Assembly (NCBI RefSeq): GCF_037038585.1
Contig: NC_092521.1
Coordinates: 69,740,898 to 69,804,897, forward strand
Source: Patagioenas fasciata
Lineage: Eukaryota > Chordata > Aves > Columbiformes > Columbidae
Length of the DNA stretch: 64,000 nt
Direction: 5' to 3'
The translations under genes and the position numbers were made by a program. The notes beneath the pieces are model-generated. The model searched no databases. It saw nothing but the letters and a program-made list of their open reading frames with translations, and had not been told where the DNA came from. Shown here one piece after another: positions 12,501-27,500 of the stretch. How positions within the stretch are numbered: position 1 is the stretch's first letter; each line of letters starts with the position of its first letter.

Positions 12501-15500
12501 TTCAGTTAGAAGCCAAGAATTGTAATTCAGTTTCATGTTTTAAATCTGAAATACATTTAGATGCCTTGTAGTTATTGGAAAATTAGAAAAATATTTTCCC
12601 AATTAAAATGTTTATCTCCTTTTTCTCAGTTATATGGCAGCTCTAAGGTAGTTTATGTGGAAAGGTAAAAGTGGTTTAGATACTTGGAGGCAATAAATTC
12701 ACTCATCTTGTACTTGGATACTTGAAATCAGAATCTCACAGATTTGTAAGTTCAAGTGCAGGCCTCCAGCTGGTATGGGAGGTCAGATCTCTAGTGTGTG
12801 TAGTAAATGGGCTTTATTGTAAGTACATGATCACTTACACTTACCTAAAATAATATGTGCAGTGGAAAACTCCAGCTAACTGTGTGTGCAGGACCCAGCC
12901 CATCTGCCAGTGAAGTCTGCCTGCTGACTTACTGCTTGCAGGGTAGATGACTTCCTTAGTGGAGGGAGGACAAACTCAGTGCAGATATGAGTATAAACTC
13001 ACAGCTCTTTGATCTCTTTAGAGTCACATAATCTCCTCCTCTCCTAAACTCTGATTTCTCAGCTCTAAAGTGTTTTAGTATGGGAGGTGCTTGACCTCCA
13101 GAGAAAATGAGAGTACAGAGCCCTTTGGCACCTGGGAGGATGAAGAGCATCAGCTCACTACAGGTTGGTTATTTCCTACAGAATGGGCATTTTAAAACAT
13201 GTTCCTGGCCACAGGATGGTTTCTGTTTGGTATTGTCCCATGGGTTTTGTAACCATGGTGCAGAAAGCGGAGGGCAAAATATTCTAATTCAGTTTCTTAA
13301 ATGCTCTTTCTTTTCCCTACAATTATTTTATTAAACGGAGAGAACCAGAAGAGAGGAGTAACCTCTATCCCAGAGCACTTTTTTTTTCTTTTTTTTTCTA
13401 ATGACAAAATGTCTTTTAAACATGCATTTTTAAATATGAACATCTCTCATGCCGATGAATTTTGCATAATTACATAATGTAGTGTGCCCAGTGAAAAAGG
13501 TTAGGATTTTAAACATTAATAACTTTATTATTTGTGCGGTGGATTTCAGAGTATAAAAATTGCATCTCAACACGGAAGACAAATTAGCTTTTATTTTAAA
13601 ACACAATGCAAATTCCTACTGAACAGTGGATAAATTATATGCAAGACCACTTTCATTTTAAACTTGCCTAATTTAAAACCTATTCAATGGTTCTTTTAGT
13701 GTCTTCAGAGACTGTGTTAGCCTTCATGATGACATTACTGTGAGCTATGGAAAAATGAAGCCCAAATGTTTTAAAGAAAATTCTGAAAAAGAAAAACAAA
13801 AACATGTTTTTGCAATGAGTATTTTACCATTACAAGAAGAAAAATTGACTAAAGCATTTAGGATAATATTGTGTGTGCTGTGCTATGCAATTATCCTTGC
13901 TCATAACAAGACCTTATGTTGGATGATTAGCCCACCTGCCATGCTGGGAATGAAGGTGTATACTAGCATCTATCAGTAAAATCATGGCATCCCTGATTTC
14001 TTTCTGTCATCCGCCTTCTAATTTGTCTCAGTAGTCAGAGATGGCGAGACAACTTCAGGGAATCAGGTTAGAAGCTATGTAATACAGTATTGCTTACTGC
14101 AATGTACACTAATCTCGTTTATTTTACTACACAGTAAACTTCATTGATTGCTTTGCTTCACTGTACTGATTGTCTGAATATGGGTATTTAGTGACATGTG
14201 AGTGCCTTGATTGACCTCCTGCTGCTGGTCCACCACAATGTGGAATGTCTTTGCAGCCTGTGTCATTCCTGTTAGCCCTGGGCATTCAGTTCAGCTGTAA
14301 TCCAAGAGTGCCAAATTGGACCACTCTTCTCGTGTCTCAAGTGAAAGGAGAACAGGCAGAATTTGCTTGCAGTCATTTAACGACCCCTTCAGCCTCTTTG
14401 AAATAGTGGCAGGAGATGGTGTTCACAGGTCACACGGCAAAGTGCTAAGAATAGCAACGTATATGTTCTTCCATGCCCATCTCCAGCATCAATATTAGCA
14501 ACAAATCAGCTCTGACTGTTTCGTGATTGCCTTGGACTCTCTGACCAAGGCAGGGTACACAGTTATTTTGTTGCTGCAACTATATTTATTGGGGTCCTAG
14601 CAACATATGCAATGCAATAAGTTGAAAAGTGGAGAGGAAGTAGGGCACTTAACCATGTATGGGTGACTTCCGTGAGAGGACAGGGACTCACTGCTGGACA
14701 AGTGTATGTACGATTCTTGTTCCAATGGCAAGAGAAAGGAGAAAAATGGACTGAGGGCCCATAGTCATGTGCTGCATCTCAGACTGGAGCACGGAGTTCC
14801 TTTCTATTATTTTGGACCTACCAGGGGTATTTTGAATGGAAAGTGTTGATTATTTCCAAGTATCTGCTACCTAGGCAGCTGAGCTTTCCCCACAATGCCT
14901 ATCAGTGTATGAGAATTAGCTGAAGTTCTGATTAAAGAGAAGATGGTTTGTTTTGCTCATAAAACCTCTTACCTTCAGTGAAGGGTAACCAAACACTTAA
15001 GCTGTTTCCTGAATAAGATTGCTGTCCTGAAGTGTATCCAAAACAACTGAATGTTACAATAAGGAGCTAGGAATTGTTGTCTCCATGTTCTTTTTCTATT
15101 TTTCTGCTCTTTTAGTTTATTCTGCTTGTTATGTCTTGCAAATCTTGTAAAGATCTGTTGGGTCTGTGGGAGGATGTGATCTTCTGTTTGGGAAGGGAAA
15201 TTTGTTAGCAGGAAATTCCTACAGCTCTCAGATGATCACCAGCTGTTGAAATGCATCTTGTGATTTAACTATACATGATAACAAAAAAACACCGGCCTTT
15301 CCAAACTATAATTTCCAGGAAGGACGAAAGTCTGTTCTTCAGCTGATATTGTGGTCTTTGGGCTATGATTTTTTTTCCTAAAAAGACAAAGCAGAGGTTC
15401 ACATCATTTAGGTGCTGACAGTTTGAGGTGTTTAGAAAACATGGTTTCAGATGACACTGTCAGACCTAAAGTTTCAATTTCTGATGGAATTTTTCATCCA

Positions 15501-18500
15501 CACTTACTTAAAAAAATGCCAAAGAATATTATATCTCAAGTAGGTTGACAAAATACATTTCTTATGTTTAATTTTTTTCTATGTATTTTCTGTATTCAAT
15601 ACAGTTGGTAGCACTGTGGCCAGATTATTTAAGGGTCAGCTTTAATGCTTAAATTTTTCATTTCAGAGTGCCTGCTCTCAGCTTTCTCTAGTCAGGCTGT
15701 CAGGGTCAAGCTACTGCTGCAGGCTCCTATAAAACCTGGAAAAGTTTACAAGAATGTGATATTGTGGTTCTGTGGGGTTTTAGATAGAGCACATGCTGAA
15801 CAAAAATGTGATTTGTAATTAATCTAACCAGTGCTTCCAGCCATGCTTTTCTTCAGAGCACCAGGCTGTGCCTGACATACCTTTTTCTCGATATTTTTTG
15901 CGAAAATCTTTTGCTAGTTAGTTCATGTGAGCTGCACTAAGCTTCTGTACAAGAATTCAACAAAGCGCAGCTGTAGTTAACTCTCCTCCATACTCAACTA
16001 TGACTAGGAATCATGCATGAGTTGAAGCAATATGTTCAAATGCCCAGCTTTATGTTAAAAGAATGGTATTAATATTTTAACATTCTGAAGGAGAAAGCAG
16101 TTATTAATATCACCCAAAGGCATTACTAAAATTGCTCTCTTTTTGGATTTCAAGATTACCATCTGTGTAGCATCAGTAACAGATGTTCTTTTCACCAGAA
16201 AAATGTACATGAAAGCAAGGACAATGTGCTTGTATAGGCTATTGAATATAAAGAGTGTTATAGAAGTAATGGAAGAGCAGATAGCAAAGAAGACAATGTG
16301 TTTTGTTGTAAGGGGATTTGGAGAAACTATTATGCTCCTAGCTAAACCAGAAACCTCAGTGGTGGAGGTTTTCTCAAATGGATTAATTGATAAAGTGGTT
16401 CTAGTTTTATGAAAATTATTGAAGCTATTTTCAGAATTTTGAATTTTTAATTTTGCATTTTCCTGGCTTTTGGTTAGTTGGTTGGCTGGTTTTGCCTTAA
16501 TTCATACAACTCCCGTGAAATGTCCATGCTTCGTAAATTAAAAGAAGAGTGTTGGGGGAAAAGTCCTGGAAATGGATTCGTATAAAACTGAAAGCAGTTT
16601 TTAGAGTGTTTCAGAGGTTGTTTATTCTCACAGATCTGTTAAAGTGTATGATAATACATGACAAATTGAAGTAACTCCATTTTGTTTTGTCCTCTTTGTG
16701 CAGCATTGTTTTATCTTTGATTTACAATTAAGGTTTCTCTTATTAAAAGGCTGACATTGTCTTGCACAAGTTTCCCTGATTTCAAAGTCTTCATAATTGC
16801 TTTTTTTCCCCTCTCTCTTCAGCATTATCTCTTAATGCAGCTAACATTTTCTAAACCTTTGTATCCCCTCCTGATGCTTTTCCAGGTTACAGAATGGCCA
16901 GTGGGAAACCAAGGTTTGCTGTATGACCGTAACTGGATGATTGTAAACCAGAATGGAGTCTGTGTGACTCAAAAACAGGAGCCGAGTTTGTGTCTTGTAA
17001 ATCCCTCAATTGACCTGAAGAAAAAGGTTATGGTCATCCAGGCAGAAGGTTAGTAATCAATATCCTTTTCTTCCCTTCATTATTTGTGTCAAACTTCTAG
17101 ACAGAGACACCTGCATGCACCTGCCAAACTATTGAATGCTGTGTGTGCTTGCTGACTTCAGGGACAAATGCTGTTACCAGCTGTGGGCAAAGAAAGCCTA
17201 GGCTGTAATATACAGCCCTGGTAGTCTTCTAGCTTTTTGGGATGGGCAGAGAGTAGACAGTGACTATGCGCAATCATAAAGTGGATGCTCCAGGAAGGAG
17301 TAATCAATTGACAGATGTGGAAAATTACTGACAAATCTATCTCTCCACATCACAAAACATAGAATTATGGAATACCAGATCAGAAGGGACCACAAGGATC
17401 ATCTAGTCCAACTTTTCTTGGCAAAAGCACGAAGTTTATCAGCCTGAAGGGACTGTTATTGCTGCAAAGGTAAAGGATTAGGAGTCTAGTATCAAACACC
17501 CTGGCCAAAGACCTTCCCATTTTATAACTCTCCTCCTTCTTCCAGCTGTGGGACTAGAGGGGTAGAGTCTTCAGTGGAAATTAGTATGAATTAAAATAAG
17601 TACTGGGCATTATTTAGCTCATTAAATGCTTGTACTAGGAGGCAAATACTTCATGATGTTTGGGCTTCTCTGGATTCATCACAAAGCTTTCTTATTCTCT
17701 GCTGAGGAGGAAAAAAAAACGAAAAAATACAGAAAGTATTGCAGAAAGCCCTTTGCTACTTGAGGGTGCAAATTATTTATTTCGTGAGCAGTGCTGTTAG
17801 CACTGAATGCTGGGCAGGTTTGTGTTCCACAAAAGTCATTATTAATGCGAAGTTTGCCTGTATCTGAATGGTGTTCATCGTTTCCCTGGTGTCTATCTAA
17901 CATTTACTCAGCCTGTATGTCTTAACCATTAGTAATGTATGTGCCCACATTTTCAGCAGCCAGAGCAAAGCGAAGGAACCTGTATTCAGATTTTTCACCT
18001 TTTATTAGAAATCCATAGATGTGGATCTGTAACTACAGTCTCCTTTCTGTTTGTACATTACACTTGTTGTCCTCTCCAGCTGTCTGAGCACTCTCCATAA
18101 AATTAAGTCTGACCAGTTGATTTTGCTTGTCCAATTTATCAAATGGACGTTTGGGTACTTCCACTAGTCTCATGTGATTTTGTGTGTGTATTTCAGATCC
18201 CAAACACAATCTTGTCTCTTCTTAGAGATTCTAGACTGGCACAAACACTGCCATTTTCTGTTTTTCCCATTGTAATCTTTCTTTGAAAAGGTATTGTTAG
18301 TTCATGACACTTCTATGTGGAGCACCTTGCACCTCAAATTATTGTAGTACAGTTGCATAGACAGCCTTCTCTCACAAGTTTTAAATCATCAAGTGCTTCA
18401 GAACTATATAGAGAAATTCAGATCCTTTCAAACTTTCTTCCTTTCTGCTGGTATCTCTTACTTGCAGACACAATGTGATGTCTTGTCCAAGCCTTCTCCA

Positions 18501-21500
18501 TTTATCCTTCACATTTTCAGAGGTTCAGCTCTGTTAGGCCTTTTGATTCTGCTCTTCTAACTATGTTCTTTATTTTTTTCCTTGCTAGTATCACACTGTG
18601 TGTATTCATTAGTATGTTTGCCTGTCAATAATATCTGCACTGACATACTTCAGAGAGTCAGGAAGAAGTTTTCTCAGATAAAAATGACAGTCAAGGAAGC
18701 CATTTTTCACTAAGATTTACGATCTCTTGCCATAGTGCCAGGGTGAAATTCACCTTTAAATCCTACATTTTACTTTGTGTCATTTTTGGAATTTTCACTA
18801 TCATTCACCTTTCTGCCTGTGAAAGTGGGAACCGTTTCCATCCAGAAGTGATTGACCAAGTCTATGGATCACTTTTCCACCCCAGAGTGATTGATCACAT
18901 CTCCAGTGTGTTCTAACAGAAATGTGGTTGGCATTTATCTATAGACTGCTTTGGTACAGCCAGTATGTAAGAGTGGAGTCATTCTTTGTATGACTGTAGA
19001 TACTGTGATCTTAGCCCATAAGGTGGTGTGGGCCTTCTTCTTGTAATAGTCCTGATATTTTTCACTCTCATAATGTACTTGCAACCTGTGGTATGTTTTT
19101 AATGCTTGACAGTGAGATAATGGCTCTCATTTGCTTGGTGAGACTATTCCAGAGATTATTACTCATAAGACAGCACAGTGGTGGGAACACATGCGAACTG
19201 ACAGGGTAAAACTGAGCACATAAATCTGTAGGAAGTTGTTCCAATATTTATTTTGTTTTCTTTCTTCTTACCTGCAGTCTAAATACATGATTTGTTTGTT
19301 GGTGTTAGATTTTTTTTTTTCTTTTATCCCTCGACATACATGGATCACTGTTGTGTCTCCCACTTAAATCATTTAATGGCAGACATTTAATTTAATAAGT
19401 TGACATTTTCCTTGAGAATTCCATGTCAATCACTGTTGCTTTTGTCACCACTCTCTCCAGCCTGTCAGTAGTTTGTGGCTATTGTAGGACCTGAAGCTTT
19501 GAGCTGCATGTTTACTGAATCCCCTGGCTCCAGTGAACACAAAAACCCATCGGCTCCCAGCTGACCGGGTGACAACTGCAGTCAGCCAAGCTGTCTTCCT
19601 CCTGCCCCCCTGCAAGGATGCTGTAAACACCCTGCTTTCTCTACCAGGTTCTCTGCTGTCATCTGTGCTTTTCTCATTTTGAGAGCAGGCTGTGGCAATG
19701 ATCTCCATCTAGAGCGTGCTTTGCTGTCTGGAGGTGTCTCTCTCCCACAAGAGAGAGCCTAAGGCAACCGTGCTGCTGGATTAGGGGCCTCTGGTAAGTG
19801 CCGAAAGCCCAGTGGGGTGAATCCCACATAGCTGAATTATGCAGCATTCTTAAAGAATATTTTTGCTGTTGCACTGTTAGATTGTGGTGAAGACTTTATC
19901 TGTGCCACTTCTAAAACATAGGGAGTCAGTTCTGTCTCCCCCTCCAGGCATTTACTTTCCTTTCCCTCTAGAACTTCTCATTAGTGGAAAATTTGTTTCT
20001 GGCTATTTTATTTCAATATGGTTTAATATTCTTTGTCTTTTCTGTCCAACAAAATAAAATAGTCAGCATGACAGTAACTACTTTAATGCCTTTTGCTGAA
20101 TCTTCCGTGTGCTGAGACTCCTCTTTGTGTTGTCTTTGACCCCTGCATGTAGGGTGGCTCCGTAGCATGTCTAACAACCAGCCTTGGATGGGCAGAGCCG
20201 CTGTCTGACTGACCCAACTGTGCGATTCTGACGTCCCTGTGGGTAGCAAAGACACCAGACTGGGGCTCCAGAAAAGGCCAAAACAGCTCTAAGACTTAGA
20301 ATCATTCCCTGGCGTGCCCACAAAATTAGTTGGCTTGCAAGGCAGCTGGGGAGCTCCCAGTGTTCCCCCAATCCCTGAGGAGGGGGGTGAGAGCAGAGGG
20401 AGAGGAGGAGCTTGTGCTTGGCCTCTCCTTGACTGTACTTCAGTAGAGGGACTGAGATTTTAACTCTGAGAAACTACATTTCTGAATTTTGTCAGAATTA
20501 TTTTCTTAGGCTATGTGGTTATTAACAGGTGTTTCCTATTTCTTTTGACATGAAGGGTGTAACTAACCCTTTCTATCACAGAACTCGCTTTGAGAAAATT
20601 GGTGTAACTTTAAATAAGCCCCTGTGGAGAAAGATAACTTCTTGCATCTCAACTGAAGAGTTAATGTTTGGGCTTCCAGCAACTTAAAGGTGGGCAGGAG
20701 CTAGTGCCTTTATTTCTAGATGCTGTGTTACTGGAGTGGAAATCAAGGGAAATCTTCTTGTCCATTAAGTACGTGGGGGCACAGATTACACTGTCCTGGT
20801 TCCTGACTGACATAAAAGTAAGCCAAACCAAATTTAGCTGAGAATTTCTCTAGAAGACTTAATTCCTCTCTTTCCCTTTTAGGTAACAATCAGCATTACT
20901 CTGGCAAGTTGGGCATTAGTTTACCACTGCACAGAGGGAGAAATTTTGAGTCTTGTGAAGGCCCTTTAAAATATTGGAGTAGAAAGATGCTAACAAAACT
21001 GAGCAACTAATTACACTTTTTGGAGTTTATTGTGCCTTCAAATAGTCATGTGTTACTGCCAATAAAAATAATGGGAATTAAGTGCATACATTGATGAAAG
21101 AATATACATGAATAGTTTATATTTCAGTCTATTGAAATAACAGACCTCTAATTTTTCTCATTGACTGAAAATAGGAGCTATAAAGACAAGAACAATTTTT
21201 TTTTTTTATATTAATAGTGTGAACACATCTGTGAATTTTATTATGAAGCAAATGACCATGGAGAATGACAGCTTCTACATTTTAGTAACTGGCAATATTC
21301 TGCTTTATTTTTTTGCCTTAAGATAGAATAAAATTGTAATTAACAATGTTTAACTGACCTAAACATCACTGTAAAATGTGTACTGTTCAATAAAAATGTG
21401 ATACAATCGCTGGTGTATAAAAGCAGGGCTTTTTAAAGCCCTGAGACTCTATTTTAAGAAATTTTGTGAGTGTGCCTTGCTTAGATAGAATTTGTAAAAC

Positions 21501-24500
21501 ATATAACAACTAAGGATACATGCAGGATGAAACCTTTCAAACTCTTCTTTTCCAGAAGGAATGATGCTGATGTTTAATTTTTTTAAAGAACAAGAGCATT
21601 AGTTCTAGTTTATAAGATGATAACATTGGCTTCTTTTTCAGGTTATTTCAGGTTATTTCAATGCATTTATTACTTATGTGTTTTATTTTCTAAAGTGAGC
21701 CTAGCTTTTCCTCTTCTGTCTTCTCTTCTGAAGTATACCAACATCATTAGCTAAAATAGGAGTAGAAGTCTTTTGATATTGAAAACTTACACGTAACAGA
21801 GCTGATAGCTGGGATATAGTGAATCTGAGCTATGTTTCATTGTTCTTCACAAGAGAATAAAACCATTTCATTTAACCGTATCACAGAGCTGGTAGAGCTT
21901 GTTTCTTGTTTGTACTACAATAATATAAACAGGAAGTAGTGAGTGAAATTGAAACATGCTGACAGAAAACTGGGGTACAGATCAGTCTTTGCTGGTATAT
22001 GTTGCAGCATAATGGAAATGAGTTGGATTCATTGCAGCTGCACACTAAAACCCTTTGTTTGTCATTTCAGGTTATTGCTTTCAATTAACAGAAAGGAAAA
22101 TAGTACAGCTTTTCTTTTAGTTCTAGTAAGTCACAGTAGCCTTTCCATCTCTTTGGCTCATCATGTTCAAGATAAGTATGGAAGAAACTGTTAACATAGA
22201 TCATTACCTGGGATTCCTCATCTGGTTTAAACTTAGAGGTGGACAGTTGGGAATAATTCTCTCATTATCATTTTCCATACATTTTATCTTTTAATTATTG
22301 TAGTTTTATGACGTGTTATATTTCTTTCTCTCCTCCCACCCCACCTCCATCTTTCATCTTTCTGATCACTCCATCGCATCACTCCAAAAAAAAGCAACCC
22401 AACAGTGATCAGCCTCATCTCCTGATTTGCTGCAGGGACCACAGCAGTGATAAACTCATCCTTTCCACAAAAACTATGACTGAGGAAGTAATTCTGTGCC
22501 AGTTTCTTTGCTTGAGATACACGGAGAATGGAGCAACTCAAAGCTGAAATTGTGTGTTCCTTAATGTGGTTTGAGTACCAAGGCCATCTGAAGACATTGC
22601 TCTTTGCATTATCATTTGGAGCCACCTGCAGGCAGATTATATAATTCTAGCAAAAAGAAAGGCTTTTTGTCACATGCTATTTGGGAGGCTGCTGTGATTG
22701 TGAACAGGTGCAAAAATAAGAACTTTTTTCATGACCTTGTGTTTCTGCATAAATGTTTGTTTTTTGGTTTTTGGTTTTTTAACTATGTTTTGCTCTCTGC
22801 CCGTCTAGGCATGGACCCAATATCTATATCACTAGAAGAAGATACTGGAAAAGAGGCTGTGATGTATGAGAGTAAAGTCTGTTCACACAGGTGAGTGAGA
22901 GCGGAGAGGAACCAAAGCTGAAAATCACTGCAATGACACTCAGGGCATGATTGGATAAACACACACAGGTAGAAGTCCTTCAAAAAGAGGGGGACGGTGA
23001 CAAGCAGTGAATGACTTAGTGGACCAGGAGAAGACAGATTTAAGAAGGTAAACTGGCATGCCCAGCATGTCTGGTAAAAACCACTAAAAATAATAAAATT
23101 TAAAAAGAGGGGGGAAGATAATACAAGAGACTGTGACGACTTGGCATTCACTTGAATAAGGGAGATATTTGCTTAACTTACTGAAAGGTTGAGAAAAAGG
23201 AAGGATGTCCCCAGTTACTTCCAAATGCTAACTGGGGGCCTCAGCAGGACCTTAGAGTTCAGTTCCTACATTTGACAATGATCATGCTGGCAACTTTCCC
23301 ATTTCATACTGTCCAGATTCAAAATTGCTAGAATTCACTGAGATTATAAACAGCTTTCCATATTTACAACCCTTTTTAATTTTGTTTTGACTGCCCATGA
23401 TGATCAGTGTCCCCTTAACAATCTTGGGAAGATTGCAGGTGAATATGTGAAATTACATTAATCAAGAGACATACCACTTCAGTGAAATATAACATTATGC
23501 ATAAATTAATTTCTTATCAGTGAACTTAAGTGTTTATCCATCATATTTTCTAAGTACTTCCCAGTCTCATTAAGTTTTCTGAGTGGCAGTGTATCAAGTG
23601 CCTTCCTAATGTACATTTGCATTATCTACTATATTTCTTTTCATCGAGTCTCTTGGTAAGACCAACTAAATGAGCCACTTACAGCTTTACATCTTCTTTG
23701 AGGCTGATAAAATGCTGGCACAGGTTACCCAGAGAGGTGGTAGAGGCTCCATCTCTGGAAACATTCAAGGCCAGGCTGGATGTAACTCTGAGCAACCTGA
23801 TCTCATTGAAGATGTCCCTGTAGATTGCATGGGGGTTGCACTAGATGACCTTTGAAGGTCCCTTACAACCCAAACTTTTTTATTATTTTAACCAAGGTAT
23901 ATTAATTCTTTGTAACCTTTTACATTTGCTTCCCTGAGGGTAACACACAAACAAACCAGCAGACTGACCATTTGCCCTCTGAATCCATGCAGGAAATTAT
24001 CTTCTGCTTCTTTTCTACTAGCTATTCAGATGATAAAGAGAATCTTTTTCTCAGAAGTATATTTTTCTCAGGTAGTGGAATTCACCCAAGTGTCATTTGT
24101 TTTAACCATCTGTCCCACTTCCCTTAGTGTTGACTCATCCTTAGCCTCCCCATGGTTAGCCCATCTATTACAGGCTGTAAAATAACCTGAGTTATATTCC
24201 TCTCTCTGTGCATACAAGTGACTGCCATACTATTTATTGTAGCTTGTCTTTCATGTCACTGACTGTGTCATTTTTAATGTATGAAATAGGAAATTTTCAT
24301 GGGAAACTGCTTAGAGCTCTGGGGAGGAAGAAAAGGATCGAATGACAAAGAAAGGGGAGATGCAAGACAATTTGCACAGAGTGGACTGTAATTAGCAAAT
24401 AAAGCAGGAAGGAAGGCAGAATGAATGAACAGCATTGATGAGGCTCCCAAGCTGCTCAGAGATCCAGTGGCACTGATGCCAGGTTCCCATGTTTCCACAG

Positions 24501-27500
24501 GGGAGCCTCCAGGGCCAAAAAAATGTAAATAGAAGAAAAACAGTCATCTGCAGTAAGACAGGAGGTGATTTGTGGTCTGGGATCTTTTCTGCAAAGTGTC
24601 TGATGTGAGCAGTCGCACCAAAAGTCTTGTTAAAAGGCTTTTATTCCAAAGAAACCACTACAGAAGGCATTTTCCACGTATTAATTATGCTCTCTGACGC
24701 TGTGGTTTCATCCAGTTCTGTTGACGTAGATGTTAAATCTGAATTTACACTGAGATAGCAGAGGAAAGCACATGATGTTGAATCTACAAGCATTCATGTG
24801 AGGAAGTTTAATTTCACAGCAGCCACCAAAGTTTAATGAGCCCAAGTTTCCCTCATGAAGCAATTCGTCAGTGTTGGCCTTCATCTCAGTGGGGGCTGTC
24901 CATCAGCATGTGCTGCTCACATCGGAGGGACATGGCTTTCTAGTATAATATCTAACTGGACAGATGCAAGTAGAAGCTGGTGATATTAAGGTTATTGATG
25001 TTGTAGGAGAACCTAATGCTCAAGGTTAGTGCTCTACTGAAACAGGCAGGGATACAGCCTCCTCTTTGACAGGCCACAATATCAAAGAGATTAAAGGAAG
25101 AGTATAAGTGGTAGAAAAAGACAAAGGCATAGTTAAAAACAAGGTGAACTGAGCCTGTTGTGTGTAAATGTATGTATTATATCCCTTGGGATCAATATTC
25201 AGACTTCAGCTGTCCTTGTTTCTTGTTCTATAAATTACCTAGCTCGAGGGACCAGCTGTAGTGCACTGAAGCTAAATGACATAACAAGAAGATTAGTGGG
25301 GAACTCAAAGCAAGCAGCAAGTAAAATCTGAGAGAACTAGGCCCTCCTTTATAAATTGCCTGATACATGCCAAATGAAATGTAAGGCTGACAGATGTAAA
25401 GTAATACTCAACAAAAATAAACAAAAGCAGAAAATTAGTAGAACTGAACTACAACAGAAGGGCTTGATTCTGTGACTTTGAATAAGACCCTGAAGAGATG
25501 ATGGCACTTGCTCAGAAAATGGTCTGATGATAAGGGGAAGCAATCTGAAAACACAGGAGTCTCGAAATACAAAAACTACACAGTGACATTCGATGAGATA
25601 CTAAGAATGCTGTGTGTCTCTAATTCAGCCACCGTAACTCAAAATGGTAAGCAAATAAGAGGGCAAAACTTTGATCCTGATTTATACAGTATTAAGCCCC
25701 GGCAGGCTGTCTACTAACATGAACTAAATTAGGGAATTAACATCATTGTACCTGATGGGTACAATGGGACACAGTGGGGCAATCTTAAATTCTACTCAGA
25801 TTAATCTTCTTTCTTTTGGTAAAAAGCGCAGACTATAGAATAACTTTTTCATAATACTATATTGTAGTATTGTAATATGGGCTACCATTTACTGTACTTC
25901 AGAGTCAGTGTCTTGAGTGTTTAAATTATTTAATCCTTTATTCCACAGTAATTTTCTGTATAAAATTAAATTAGAACTTGTGAATATTAACTTCAAGACT
26001 AACAGAGTAAAGTTGAGGAAATTGGAAGATAACATTGAACAGAACTTCACATCGGTTTTATCACTCACCAGAGAATACAGATTCCATATTTTGTATTGGA
26101 TGAAGCAGAAGTAACATCTTCAATTTTGAAAGTTAATGTTTGGGCAATCAAATTTTGCTAAAAGTCCCTCTTTTCTGATAATAGGGTAAAAACATATGAC
26201 TGTGGAGAAAGAACTGCTGACTGGTTCTCATTGTTTCTTGGTCGTCCATGTCGCTTGATAAGACAAAGTTCAGACACAAAAGACAGGTCACATCAGAAAA
26301 ATACAAAAGGTATGTTGTCATTCTTAAAAATATTTGTGATTCCTCACTTAGTAAACATCAGGCTCACAGACTTCATACTGACTATGTAATTACTCTGACA
26401 AAGGGTGAAAGACTCATTCAATATTGATGTAGTAGGTTTCAAAGGGTACATTTATACCCAAACTGTGTTTATGCTGCCCTTCCACTTGTTACACTGGGTG
26501 AAAATGCACAGATACATCAGTCTGAGAGAGGGGGTTATCATCATGACTATGGTTTTGTCTGGAAACTCAATGATAATTTGAAAAACAATTATGAAAAAGC
26601 TACAAACAAATAATTTAGTCTTAAACTTAATTCTATTATATAAAAGGATCAAAGGGAAGGAGCATCAAAAATCCATAGATATTGCTCTTGTAAATTGTTT
26701 TACAAATGTGGCAAAATCTCAGTCCTATCTCACTTTCTAAATGCATTGCATTGCTATCATTTGCAGGTTTCAGGGGATTCTTGGAATCTTTCCTTAGTAC
26801 CTGGAGCCAAATGAATTTTTTTTTTAATGAGAATGAATAAGAGGTCAAAGGAAAGATGAGGTGAAATTGCTGGTATAATGTTCCTGATTTCTAATGATCA
26901 TTTTAGAATGTTGGATTCATCTTTTTAGGTCTGGCATCAGCTACAAACATCTCACTCTCTCTTGTGAATGAAGCACAATACCTCCTGATAAACAGAGCAA
27001 GCATTATGCAGCTGAAAGAACATGTTTCTGCAAGGTAAGATCCTTCTGTCTCCAAATATCTCTCAGCAGTCTTGGGTTCCAGAATCTTGCCATTAAGTGC
27101 CAATATAATTGTTTTATCTGGAAATTTAGAGTGGGTTACTTTTCAGTGTTCAACAAATATATGGGTACTAAACTGGAATAACTACATGCGTGAATTCTGA
27201 AAATTTAGATTAAATGCTTGAACATAATCTTTCTGCTAGTCATCTTAAACAAACTTAAACAAAATTGGTGTCAAATGATTTGGTGGCAGGAGACTATTGG
27301 GAACCAGCCAACTTCTAGTTGTGGGAAGAACAAGGATAATTAGGTTTCCTCAACATAAATAATCTGGCAGATGAAAATACAAAATCTTGCTACTTGCTGG
27401 ACTATTTCTTTCCCATGGGAAGGATTAAGATTTATAGCAAACGTTCACAACAGAAATATTTTAAAACTACTTGCAGGACTGGATTAATTTCATTTCTTAA

